Assembly (NCBI RefSeq): GCF_031085175.1
Contig: NZ_JAVHUY010000021.1
Location: 62,001-126,000, forward strand
Source: Phytohabitans maris
GTDB lineage: Bacteria; Actinomycetota; Actinomycetes; Mycobacteriales; Micromonosporaceae
DNA length: 64,000 nt
Direction: 5' to 3'
The number at the start of each line of letters is the position of its first letter. Within the stretch, counting starts at the first letter, position 1. Positions 27,409 through 38,069 of the stretch are shown one piece after another. Under the pieces are notes generated by a model. That model saw only the letters and a program-made list of their open reading frames with translations. It did not search any database and was not told where the DNA came from. A program made the position numbers and the translations under genes.

Positions 27409-30391
27409 CGCCGTCCTCCCAGGCGCTGCGGACCAGGCTGCCCGGGCCCAACCCGGCCTCGCCGACCACCTCCGCGCTGCGGCGGTACAGGTGCACCCGT
27501 ACGTTGGCGCGGCCGGCCAGCAGCGACAGGTCGAGCGGGCCGCGGCCGTGGTGGTGGATGGCGAGCACCGGGCCGGTCAGCTCGCGCAGGGCGCCCAGAT
27601 CCGGTGGCGTCGCGAAGTGGACGGCCAGCCGCCGCAGCCCCGGGAGCACCGGAAACGCCTCCGCGGTCCAGCCGTCCGCGAGGTGCAGGTCGAGCCGGGC
27701 CACCCCGGGCAGGCCGACCGTGCCGAGCGGCTCGACGGTGGTGACCTGGTAGAGCGTCAGCGACTTGAGCGCGGGCAGCTCGGCGCCGCCCAGCTGGTAG
27801 AAGCTCGGCGCGCCGAGGGCCAGCTCGCGCAGGGGCAGCTCGGTCAGCACCCGTACGCTCGTCACGTCGCCGGCCACGACGAGGGCGCCGAGCTTCGCCC
27901 GGCCGGCGAGGGGCGCCAGGTCCAGCGGCCCCGGTGACGCCGCGACCTCCAGCGCCCGCAGGGCCGGCAGGTCGCGGACGAAGCCCAGCCCGCCCGGCCC
28001 GCTCACCGCCGCGGTCAGGTGGGTCAGCCGGCGCAGCCAGCGCAGGGCGGGCAGCAGGCTGGGGTCGTCGACGGTCAGCTCCCCGGCGTGCAGCGGCGAG
28101 TCGGCCAGCACCCGCGCGGCGTACTCCTCGGGGTCGAAGTGCGGCCAGGCCCGGACGAGCGCGTCCACGACGCTGTGCCGCGAGTCGCCGCCGAAGCGGG
28201 CCAGCAGCGGCAGCGCGGCCGGGTCGCCCGACTCGCGCACCGCCTCGATGGTGAGCACCGCCGCGTACTCGTTGTTGGGCTCGCTCGCCATCAGCAGGTC
28301 GATCGCGAACGGCCCGGCCCGCCCCAGCGCCCGCGCGGCCGCCTCGCCCTGCGGCGGTACCAGCTTGGCGGTGGCCTCGCGGATGCTCCTTTCGAGCGCG
28401 GGGGAGCGCTCCGGCGAGGTCTCCAGGCAGGCGAGCGCGACCAGGCCGAGCAGGTCGCGGTGCGTACGCGGGACGTCCCGTTCGCGCGCGCGAGCGAGCA
28501 GGCCACCCAGCAGCGCCTCCCGGCCGGCGGCGCTGGCGTGGCCGGCCGCCATCACCACGACCTCGTGCCACTGCGACTCGTGCGCGTGCGCCCGCAGCAC
28601 CCCGAAGTCGCCCTCGTCGACCGCCTGCTTGGCGGCGAGGTACTCCTCGAACGAGCGGTGCACGAAGTCGACCCGCCCCTCGACCTGCTCGCGCAGCAGG
28701 CCGGTGCGCTCCAGCAGTACCCGGTAGACCTGGGCCGGCTCGGCCTTGACCTGCGGCATCGCCCGCAGCTTCGCGGCCAGCCGGTCGATCGCGTCGGCCC
28801 GGGCCGCGTCCGACCAGCCGTTGCGGATCAGCCAGTACGCCAGGTCGCTCAGGAGCAGCGTCTGCTCGGTGCGGCCGATCACCGGCTGGGTGTCGATCCG
28901 GCGCTCCCGGTCGCGCCGCTCCAGGAGCATGTGCAGCGCGATCTCGTACAGCTCCATGCGGTTGCCGGGAAGCTGGCCGCGGCGGTCCCGGTGCAGCGCG
29001 CAGAGCAGGGCGCACAGCAGCGGGTACCCGGCGAGCTGCCGCAGGTGGCGGTGGTGGTCGAGGGCGTCGAGCAGCCTCTCCTCCTGCTCGGTGACCTCGG
29101 CGCGCTCCGGCTCGGTGGTGCACCCGCTGCGGATCGCCTCGTGCCACCGGTGCGCGAACGCGCGTACCTGAGTGGGGGTCATCGGCTCGAGCTCGGCGGC
29201 GAGGAAGCCGGCCGCGGCGAGCCACTCCTCGGGCGCCGCCGCCGGCCGCGACGTGACCACGTAGCGGGCCCGCGGGAACGCGGTGATGAGGTCGGTCAGC
29301 CACCGCTTCACCTCGTCGCGGCGCTCTTCGGCCAGCTCGTCGACGCCGTCCAGCAGCACGATCGCCCGCCCGGAGCGGAGCTGGCGCTGCACCCAGCCGG
29401 GCGCCATCTCCTGCGCGATGTGCCGCCCGACCTCCTGCAGGAACGCCTCGGGCGCGGGCAGCTCGGCCGCCGCGTACCGGCGCAGGGGCAGGAAGAACGG
29501 GACGGTGCCGTTCCAGGCCGTGAGCCGCTCCGGGAACGAGCCGCGGGCGCTGTGCACGGCGATCCAGTGCAGCAGCGTGGTCTTGCCGGTGCCGGCCTGC
29601 CCGCGCACGAAGAGCCGGTCGGAGCGGGCCAGGACCCGTTCCACCTGGTCGGCTCCGAGCAGGTCGCCCGGCGCCCGGGCGGCCCGCGCGGTGAGGCTGA
29701 GGTACGCGACCGAGAGCGGGTAGCGCCGGCTGGACTCGGACAGCGTCACCCCGAAGAACTCGACCTGGTCGAGCCGGTTGGCCACGAGCTGGCGGTAGTC
29801 GCGCTCGAAGTCGTGCAGCCCGCGCCGCTCGGGCAGGCGCTCCAGCACGGCGCGGATGTCGTCGAGGATCTGGCGGTCGCGGCGCAGGAGCTCGGTGATG
29901 CCGGCGAGGCCCGCGCCGGGCAGTGCGTGGACGGCCTCGATCGCGTACGCGGCGCACTCGCGCAGCACCAGGTCGTACAGGCGGACCGCGCCCTCGGCGA
30001 GGCCGGCCCGCTCGGCCCGCCCGGGGTCCTGGGCGCGCAGGTAGCGGTCCAGGTAGCCGGCGTCCAGGTCCTGTTTGAACAGGTCGTCCTCGGTGAGCCG
30101 GGCCGCCTCGAACGTTTCCCGCACCGCGTGGATCGCCGCCTCCCGCTCGTTGGGCGGCAGGTCGCGCGGCTCGCGGAGAGCGAGGATGCGCTCGGCGACC
30201 AGCTCGGCGGCCTCGTCCCAGATCCGGTGGAAGCGGCGCCGCTCGCGGGCGCTGGTCAGCCGCTCGGCCGCCTGGTCGATCACGCTGGCGCCGACTTCGG
30301 CCGCTATCCGGTGGTCGCCGAGCCAGACGCCGCAGGCCGCCCGCGCGACCGCCGCGCCGAGCGAGATGGCGGCTACTTCCAGACCGGGCAC
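27395..30391 (-). CDS. NACHT-domain STAND NTPase, bacterial NLR-like protein
   Basis: A 998-aa protein read against the housekeeping genes on both sides. Residues 1-250 are helical, beginning MPGLEVAAISLGAAVARAACG, reminiscent of NACHT N-terminal helical (NNH) domains. The NACHT core has Walker A FVRGQAGTGKTTLLHW (about 261-276), Walker B AIVLLDGVDEL (about 343-353) and RYVVTSRP as sensor. Winged-helix and helical parts follow, including VDFVHRSFEEYLAAK. Residues about 700-990 are Leu-rich with repeats such as LPALKSLTLYQVTTVEPL and LRRLAVHF, an LRR-like sensor. Related bacterial NACHT proteins defend against phage; that role here is inference. It overlaps truB and splits the usual truB-ribF pair. 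Confidence 0.9.
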   Translation of the reverse strand: MPGLEVAAISLGAAVARAACGVWLGDHRIAAEVGASVIDQAAERLTSARERRRFHRIWDEAAELVAERILALREPRDLPPNEREAAIHAVRETFEAARLTEDDLFKQDLDAGYLDRYLRAQDPGRAERAGLAEGAVRLYDLVLRECAAYAIEAVHALPGAGLAGITELLRRDRQILDDIRAVLERLPERRGLHDFERDYRQLVANRLDQVEFFGVTLSESSRRYPLSVAYLSLTARAARAPGDLLGADQVERVLARSDRLFVRGQAGTGKTTLLHWIAVHSARGSFPERLTAWNGTVPFFLPLRRYAAAELPAPEAFLQEVGRHIAQEMAPGWVQRQLRSGRAIVLLDGVDELAEERRDEVKRWLTDLITAFPRARYVVTSRPAAAPEEWLAAAGFLAAELEPMTPTQVRAFAHRWHEAIRSGCTTEPERAEVTEQEERLLDALDHHRHLRQLAGYPLLCALLCALHRDRRGQLPGNRMELYEIALHMLLERRDRERRIDTQPVIGRTEQTLLLSDLAYWLIRNGWSDAARADAIDRLAAKLRAMPQVKAEPAQVYRVLLERTGLLREQVEGRVDFVHRSFEEYLAAKQAVDEGDFGVLRAHAHESQWHEVVVMAAGHASAAGREALLGGLLARARERDVPRTHRDLLGLVALACLETSPERSPALERSIREATAKLVPPQGEAAARALGRAGPFAIDLLMASEPNNEYAAVLTIEAVRESGDPAALPLLARFGGDSRHSVVDALVRAWPHFDPEEYAARVLADSPLHAGELTVDDPSLLPALRWLRRLTHLTAAVSGPGGLGFVRDLPALRALEVAASPGPLDLAPLAGRAKLGALVVAGDVTSVRVLTELPLRELALGAPSFYQLGGAELPALKSLTLYQVTTVEPLGTVGLPGVARLDLHLADGWTAEAFPVLPGLRRLAVHFATPPDLGALRELTGPVLAIHHHGRGPLDLSLLAGRANVRVHLYRRSAEVVGEAGLGPGSLVRSAWEDGVTSR

Positions 30392-30454
30392 GGGCCGAGG
30401 GTGCCACAGTCCCAGTGATAACGCACACAGCGCAGGTCACACCACCGCACGGCC

Positions 30455-30460
30455 TAAGCT
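30455..30460 (+). promoter_or_regulatory. -10-like TAAGCT box for ribF
   Basis: TAAGCT lies 7 nt before the ATG at 30468, with no Shine-Dalgarno. Its presence downstream of the NACHT gene start gives ribF its own promoter. Confidence 0.5.
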
Positions 30461-30467
30461 GGGCGGC

Positions 30468-31394
30468 ATGGAGAGGTGGCGGGGGTACGAGGCGGTGCCG
30501 GGCGGGTTCGGCCGCTCGGTGGTGACCATCGGCGTGTTCGACGGTGTCCACAGGGGACATCAGGCGACCATCGGGCACGCGGTGAAGCGGGCCCGGGAGG
30601 CGGGGCTCCAGTCGGTGGTGGTGACCTTCGACCCGCACCCGTCCGAGGTGGTCCGCCCGGGCACCCACCCCGCCGTGCTCACCGAGCCGCGGCGCAAGGC
30701 CGAGCTGATCGCCGACCTCGGCGTCGACGTGCTGTGCGTGGTGCCGTTCACGCTCGAGTTCTCCCGGCTCCCGCCGGAGGCGTTCGTGCACGACGTGCTG
30801 GTCGAGCACCTGCACGCGGCCGCCGTCGTCGTGGGCGGCAACTTCCGCTTCGGGCACAAGGCGGCCGGCGACGGGGCGCTGCTGCGCGAGCTGGGCCGCC
30901 GGTGGGGCTTCGCGGTCGAAGACTCGCCGCTGGTGTCGAGCGCCGACACGATGTTCTCCTCGACGTACATCCGGGCCTGTGTCGCGGCCGGCGACGTGGC
31001 CGCGGCGGCCGAGGCGCTCGGCCGCCCGCACCGGGTGGAGGGTGTGATCGTCCGGGGCGACCAGCGCGGGCGCGAGCTCGGCTTCCCCACGGCCAACTTC
31101 CTCACCGGCACCCACACCGCGGTCCCGGCCGACGGCGTGTACGCCGGGTGGGTGATCCGGGGCGGCCAGCGGCTGCCGGCCGCGGCGTCGGTGGGCACCA
31201 ACCCGACCTTCTCCGGCGAGGACCGGCGGGTCGAGGCGCACATCCTGGACTTCGACGGCGACCTCTACGGCGAGCGCCTCGGCCTGGAGTTCGTGGCCAA
31301 CCTGCGCGGCCAGGTCAAGTACGACGGGGTCGAGCCCCTGATCGCCCAGATCAAGGAGGACGTGGCGCAGACCCGGACAGTGCTGAGCAGGTAG
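30468..31394 (+). CDS. ribF: bifunctional riboflavin kinase/FAD synthetase
   Basis: A 308-aa enzyme making FMN and FAD. The N-terminal nucleotidyltransferase has VVTIGVFDGVHRGHQATI and VVVGGNFRFGHKAAGDG. SSTYIRACVAAGDVAAAAEALGRPHRVEG links to the kinase domain, which has GRELGFPTANF and DGVYAGWV. The ATG at 30468 is preceded by a TAAGCT box 7 nt upstream. It is normally adjacent to truB but is here separated by the NACHT gene. A homopolymer tract starts 50 bp after its stop. Confidence 0.96.
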   Translation: MERWRGYEAVPGGFGRSVVTIGVFDGVHRGHQATIGHAVKRAREAGLQSVVVTFDPHPSEVVRPGTHPAVLTEPRRKAELIADLGVDVLCVVPFTLEFSRLPPEAFVHDVLVEHLHAAAVVVGGNFRFGHKAAGDGALLRELGRRWGFAVEDSPLVSSADTMFSSTYIRACVAAGDVAAAAEALGRPHRVEGVIVRGDQRGRELGFPTANFLTGTHTAVPADGVYAGWVIRGGQRLPAAASVGTNPTFSGEDRRVEAHILDFDGDLYGERLGLEFVANLRGQVKYDGVEPLIAQIKEDVAQTRTVLSR

Positions 31395-31444
31395 CGTCCC
31401 ACGGGCTGGTAGTGTTACGTGAACGTCGAGTTACTGATTTCCCC

Positions 31445-31585
<141 letters not shown>

Positions 31586-31679
31586 ACGACCAGCACCCCA
31601 TAGCACAGCCGTTGGGTTTCGGCTGCCTGCACGACGCCGCGGGTCCGAGACCATGACAATCCACGGAAACAGGGAGAAA

Positions 31680-31949
31680 ATGGCGCTCGACCAGCAAGCC
31701 AAAGCCAAGATCAGGGAAGAGTACGCGACCGTCGAAGGGGACACCGGTTCCCCGGAGGTGCAGGTCGCGGTGCTCACCAAGCGGATCGCCGACCTCACCG
31801 AGCATCTCAAGGTGCACAAGCACGACCACCACAGCCGTCGTGGCCTGCTGCTTCTGGTGGGTCGCCGCCGCCGCCTCCTGAACTACATGGCGAAGAAGGA
31901 CATCAACCGCTACCGGTCGATCATCGAACGGCTCGGCCTGCGGCGGTAG
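31680..31949 (+). CDS. rpsO: 30S ribosomal protein S15
   Basis: An 89-aa ribosomal protein, complete. [44 protein letters not shown] contains the 16S-binding signature. The ATG follows AGGGAG. A strong hairpin lies 8 nt after the stop. Its leader may be autoregulatory, as in other bacteria, but most of it is obscured by the homopolymer tract. Confidence 0.97.
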   Translation: MALDQQAKAKIREEYATVEGDTGSPEVQVAVLTKRIADLTEHLKVHKHDHHSRRGLLLLVGRRRRLLNYMAKKDINRYRSIIERLGLRR

Positions 31950-31956
31950 CACCATC

Positions 31957-31982
31957 GGGGGAGCGGCACGGGTCGCTCCCCC
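31957..31982 (+). terminator. hairpin terminator after rpsO
   Basis: GGGGGAGCG pairs with CGCTCCCCC across an 8-nt loop. It lies between rpsO and pnp and could also be the pnp leader hairpin processed by RNase. Confidence 0.8.
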
Positions 31983-32143
31983 GTCCCACACGAGGGGGCC
32001 CGGGAGCGGATCGACGCACCGGTCCTCGGTAGTGGCCCCCGGGCTGCCGCATCCGGCCCCCGGGCGCTTCGATCGAAGACCGGCCCGTCTGAGCAGCTCC
32101 CGAGGTTGTGGCCCCCACGACCGAAGAGGAGTGCATCCAGAAC

Positions 32144-34519
32144 ATGACCGAGCAAACCAGCCTCGGCGCACAGCACAGCACCGCGGTGATCGACAACGGG
32201 TCGTTCGGCACCCGTGAGATCACCTTCTCCACCGGCCGGCTGGCCAAGCAGGCCGCCGGCTCGGTGATCGCCCAGCTCGGCGACACCGTCGTCCTCTCCG
32301 CGACCACGGCGAGCAAGCAGCCGAAGGAGCAGTTCGACTTCTTCCCGCTGACCGTCGACGTCGAAGAGCGGATGTACGCCGCGGGTCGCATCCCCGGCTC
32401 GTTCTTCCGCCGCGAGGGGCGCCCCAGCGAGGACGCGATCCTCACCTGCCGCCTGATCGACCGGCCGCTGCGCCCGAGCTTCGTCAAGGGCCTGCGCAAC
32501 GAGGTCCAGGTCGTCGAGACGGTCCTGGCGCTCGACCCGGCCCACCCGTACGACGTGGTGGCGATCAACGCCGCGTCGCTCTCCACCAAGCTCTCCGGCC
32601 TGCCGTTCTCCGGCCCGATCGGGGCCACCCGGATGGCGCACGTCGACGGCCAGTGGGTCGCCTTCCCGACGCACGAGGAGCTGGCCCGGGCCACGTTCGA
32701 CATGGTGGTCGCCGGGCGGGTCGTCGGAGACGGCGACAGCGCCGATGTAGCGATCATGATGGTCGAGGCCGAGGCCACCGAGCACACGGTCGCCCTGGTC
32801 GCCGGCGGTGCCACCGCCCCGACCGAGGAGATCGTCGCGGGTGGCCTCGAGGCCGCCAAGCCGGCGATCCGCGAGCTCTGCCGGGCGCAGGGCGAACTGG
32901 CCGAGGTGGCCGCCAAGCCGGTCGCCGAGTTCCCGGTCTTCCTCGACTACCAGGACGACGTGTTCGAGGCGGTCGCCACCGCCGTCCGCGGCGAGGTCAC
33001 CGAGGCCCTCAAGATCGCCGGCAAGGCCGAGCGCGAAGAGGCCCTCGACCGGATCAAGGACAAGGCGTTCGAGGTCGTCGCGCCCGGGTTCGAGGGGCGC
33101 GAAAAGGAGGTCTCCCCGGCGTTCCGCTCGCTGGTCAAGTCCGAGGTGCGCAGCCGCGTGCTCCGCGACCAGGTGCGCATCGACGGCCGCGGCCCGCGCG
33201 ACATCCGGCCGCTGACCGCGGAGACCCAGGTGCTGCCGCGGGTGCACGGCTCGGCGCTGTTCGAGCGGGGCGAGACGCAGATCCTCGGCGTCACCACGCT
33301 CAACATGCTCCGGATGGAGCAGCAGCTCGACACGCTGTCGCCGGAAAAGCACAAGCGCTACATGCACAACTACAACTTCCCGCCGTACTCGACGGGTGAG
33401 ACCGGCCGCGTCGGCGCCCCCAAGCGCCGCGAGATCGGCCACGGCGCGCTGGCCGAGCGGGCGCTGATCCCGGTGCTGCCCAGCCGCGAGGAGTTCCCGT
33501 ACGCGATCCGCCAGGTCTCCGAGGCGCTCGGCTCCAACGGCTCCACCTCGATGGGCTCGGTCTGCGCCTCGACGATGTCGCTGCTGTCGGCCGGCGTGCC
33601 GCTGAAGGCGCCGGTCGCGGGCATCGCGATGGGCCTGATCTCCGACGAGGTCGAGGGCAAGACGCAGTACGTCAGCCTGACCGACATCCTCGGCGCCGAA
33701 GACGCGTACGGCGACATGGACTTCAAGGTCGCCGGCACGCGGGAGTTCGTGACCGCGCTCCAGCTCGACACCAAGCTCGACGGCATCCCGTCCGACGTGC
33801 TGGCCGCCGCGCTGCAGCAGGCCCACGACGCGCGGCAGACGATCCTCGACGTGATGCAGGAGGCCATCGAGGCGCCGGCCACGATGTCCGAGTACGCGCC
33901 GCGGGTCACCACCGTCAAGATCCCGGTCGACAAGATCGGCATGGTGATCGGGCCGAAGGGCCAGACGATCAACGCGATCCAGGACGAGACCGGCGCCGAG
34001 ATCTCCATCGAAGACGACGGCACGATCTACGTCGGCGCGACCAACGGCCCCTCGGCCGAGGCCGCCGTCGAGCGGATCAACTCGATCGCCAACCCGACGC
34101 TGCCGAAGGTCGGCGACAAGTTCCTCGGCACGGTGGTGAAGACGGCCGCGTTCGGCGCGTTCATCTCGCTGCTGCCCGGCCGCGACGGCCTGCTGCACAT
34201 CTCCAAGGTGGGCAACGGCAAGCGGGTGGAGAAGGTCGAGGACTTCCTGAACGTCGGCGACAAGGTCGAGGTGCAGATCGCCGACATCGACCAGCGCGGC
34301 AAGATCTACCTGGACAAGGTCCGCGCCGAGGGCGATGAAGACGCCGCGGCGCCGTCTGAAGCCGCTGGTGGCGACCGCCCGCCGGCCCGTGACCGGGGCG
34401 ACCGGGGTCCGCGCGACCGCGGTGACCGCGACGGTGGCGACCGCGGGCCGAGCCGCGGCGAGCGCGAGGGTGAGGGCGACAGCGAGGGCGGCCCGCGCCG
34501 CCGCCGGCACCGCCGCTGA
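32144..34519 (+). CDS. pnp: polyribonucleotide nucleotidyltransferase (PNPase)
   Basis: A 791-aa 3'-5' phosphorolytic exoribonuclease. The first RNase PH domain ([47 protein letters not shown]) is followed by a helical linker. The catalytic second PH domain ([33 protein letters not shown]) precedes KH ([30 protein letters not shown]) and S1 ([26 protein letters not shown]). The C-terminal tail is Arg/Asp/Gly-rich. ATG 32144 is chosen over an upstream GTG at 32108. It overlaps the M16 gene (TGATG). Confidence 0.97.
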   Translation: MTEQTSLGAQHSTAVIDNGSFGTREITFSTGRLAKQAAGSVIAQLGDTVVLSATTASKQPKEQFDFFPLTVDVEERMYAAGRIPGSFFRREGRPSEDAILTCRLIDRPLRPSFVKGLRNEVQVVETVLALDPAHPYDVVAINAASLSTKLSGLPFSGPIGATRMAHVDGQWVAFPTHEELARATFDMVVAGRVVGDGDSADVAIMMVEAEATEHTVALVAGGATAPTEEIVAGGLEAAKPAIRELCRAQGELAEVAAKPVAEFPVFLDYQDDVFEAVATAVRGEVTEALKIAGKAEREEALDRIKDKAFEVVAPGFEGREKEVSPAFRSLVKSEVRSRVLRDQVRIDGRGPRDIRPLTAETQVLPRVHGSALFERGETQILGVTTLNMLRMEQQLDTLSPEKHKRYMHNYNFPPYSTGETGRVGAPKRREIGHGALAERALIPVLPSREEFPYAIRQVSEALGSNGSTSMGSVCASTMSLLSAGVPLKAPVAGIAMGLISDEVEGKTQYVSLTDILGAEDAYGDMDFKVAGTREFVTALQLDTKLDGIPSDVLAAALQQAHDARQTILDVMQEAIEAPATMSEYAPRVTTVKIPVDKIGMVIGPKGQTINAIQDETGAEISIEDDGTIYVGATNGPSAEAAVERINSIANPTLPKVGDKFLGTVVKTAAFGAFISLLPGRDGLLHISKVGNGKRVEKVEDFLNVGDKVEVQIADIDQRGKIYLDKVRAEGDEDAAAPSEAAGGDRPPARDRGDRGPRDRGDRDGGDRGPSRGEREGEGDSEGGPRRRRHRR

Positions 34520-35775
34520 TGGCGCTCGACTCACGAGATGGGGGCAGCACGGTACGCCGTACCGTGCTGCCTTCCGGTCTTCGGGTGCTGACCGAGGCGA
34601 TCCCGTCGATGCGGAGCGTCTCGTTCGGCGTGTGGGTGGGCATCGGCTCCCGTGACGAGGCGCCCGCGCAGTCCGGCGTGTCGCACTTCCTGGAGCACCT
34701 GCTCTTCAAGGGCACCGAGCGGCGCACCGCGCTGGACATCTCGGCCGAGATCGAGGCGGTGGGCGGCGAGACCAACGCGTTCACCACCAAGGAGTACACC
34801 TGCTACTACGCGCGGGTCCTCGACGAGGACCTGCCGCTCGCCATCGACGTGATGTGCGACCTGGTCTCCCACTCGGTGCTGGAGGCGGCCGACGTGGAGA
34901 CCGAGCGGGGCGTGATCCTCGAAGAGATCGCGATGCACGACGACGAGCCCGGCGACGAGGTGCACGACGTCTTCGCCGAGGCCGTGTACGGCGCGCACCC
35001 GCTCGGCCGGCTCATCTCCGGCACCGAGGAGACGATCGCGCCGATGACCCGGGCGCAGATCGAGGGCTTCTACCACGAGCGGTACCTGGCGCCCGCCGTC
35101 GTGGTCGCCGCCGCCGGCAACCTCGACCACGACGTCGTGGTCGAGCTGGTGCGGCAAAACCTCGACCTGGCCGGTGGGGGCACGCCGGCGCCGCTGCGCG
35201 CCACCGACGCCGTGCCGACCAGGGCAGCCGACACCGTGGTACGGGAGAAGGACACCGAGCAGGCGCACCTCGTGCTCGGCTGCCCGGGCATCGGGCGGCT
35301 CGACGACCGGCGGTTCGCGCTCGGCGTGCTCAACAACGTGCTCGGCGGCGGCATGTCGAGCCGGCTCTTCCAGGAGATCCGGGAAAAGCGCGGCCTCGCG
35401 TACTCGGTCTACTCGTACTCCAGCCAGTACGCCGACACCGGCCTCTTCGCGGTCTACGCCGGGTGCGCGCCGGGCAAGGTCGACGAGGTGCTGGAGCTGA
35501 CCCGGGCCGAGCTGGCGGCGGTGTCGGCGAAGGGCTTCACCGAGGCGGAGCTGGCCCGCGGCAAGGGCATGGCCAAGGGTTCGTACGTGCTGGGCCTGGA
35601 AGACACCGGCTCGCGGATGAGCCGGCTGGCCAAGGGTGAGCTGCTGTACGGCGGGGTGCTCTCCGTCGACGAGCTGCTGGCCCGCGTCGACGCCGTGACC
35701 CTCGACCAGGTAAACGCGCTCGCCGCCGACCTGCTGACCCGCCCCACCTCGCTGGCGGTGATCGGCCCGCTCTAG
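34519..35775 (+). CDS. M16-family zinc metallopeptidase (PqqL/mitochondrial processing peptidase-like)
   Basis: A 418-aa single-chain M16B peptidase. The zinc motif HxxEH is in GVSHFLEHLLFKGT (about 55-59), with the third ligand in the ETERGVILEEIAMHDDEP helix. The second half contains GGGMSSRLFQEIREKRGLAYSVYS, the inactive-domain signature. The ATG overlaps the pnp stop, the standard actinobacterial pnp-peptidase pair. Cytoplasmic role unknown. Confidence 0.95.
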   Translation: MALDSRDGGSTVRRTVLPSGLRVLTEAIPSMRSVSFGVWVGIGSRDEAPAQSGVSHFLEHLLFKGTERRTALDISAEIEAVGGETNAFTTKEYTCYYARVLDEDLPLAIDVMCDLVSHSVLEAADVETERGVILEEIAMHDDEPGDEVHDVFAEAVYGAHPLGRLISGTEETIAPMTRAQIEGFYHERYLAPAVVVAAAGNLDHDVVVELVRQNLDLAGGGTPAPLRATDAVPTRAADTVVREKDTEQAHLVLGCPGIGRLDDRRFALGVLNNVLGGGMSSRLFQEIREKRGLAYSVYSYSSQYADTGLFAVYAGCAPGKVDEVLELTRAELAAVSAKGFTEAELARGKGMAKGSYVLGLEDTGSRMSRLAKGELLYGGVLSVDELLARVDAVTLDQVNALAADLLTRPTSLAVIGPL

Positions 35776-35823
35776 TGGCTGGGGCTTGAGCCTTCTTGTG
35801 TGCGGGCGGCACCATAGATCGCG

Positions 35824-37597
<1,774 letters not shown>

Positions 37598-38069
37598 CCG
37601 CGCCGGCCGCGGCAGGCTGTCCGAGCCGCCGCTGGATGGCGTTGAGCGTCCCCGCCACCGGCGGTCGGTGCCGACGAGGCCCGTCCTTCACCCCCGACCG
37701 CTCGCAGCCCGTGTGTTGGTGCGGGAAGCTACCGAGCTGCACGCACAGACGGGGCAGCGGCCCTACCCCCTGGAGGGCGTTGGGCAGCTTCGCGAGCGAC
37801 GGGCGGTGCCCGACGGGCCCACGCCGCGAGGCTGCGATTCGCCCCGACCCCGGCCCGCACACGCTTGTGGCCGTGGTGGTGTGGTGCGCAGGAGGCCGTC
37901 GAGCGCACGCACAGACGGGGCAGCTCGATAGGCCCGCGAAACCTCAACCACCGCCGGCCGTGAGCCTGGCGGGAACTGCCCGGGGCGATGTCCCTGACAT
38001 TGCCCACTCACCCGGCGAGCGGGCTGCCCGACGCCCCGCGCCGCACGTGGGCGGCCCGGGGGCGAGGCG
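37598..38069. other. 472-bp geneless region with diverged internal duplication
   Basis: No credible gene on either strand. GCACGCACAGACGGGGCAGC occurs exactly at 37739-37758 and 37905-37924. The roughly 80 bp before each copy also resemble each other (a CCCCGACC start, TGTG and TGGTG blocks), so the area looks like two diverged copies of one segment. It separates dapB from the convergent debranching-enzyme gene. It may be a decayed gene or a dispersed repeat. Confidence 0.6.

Noticed and set aside
31910-34534. 874-aa minus-strand frame opposite pnp
   Set aside because: Composition is typical of antisense shadows, and pnp on the plus strand has all its domains.
37598-38011. Small ORFs on both strands of the dapB-debranching gap
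   Set aside because: No ribosome sites, no recognisable domains, and several frames overlap; the area looks like decayed or repeated DNA.
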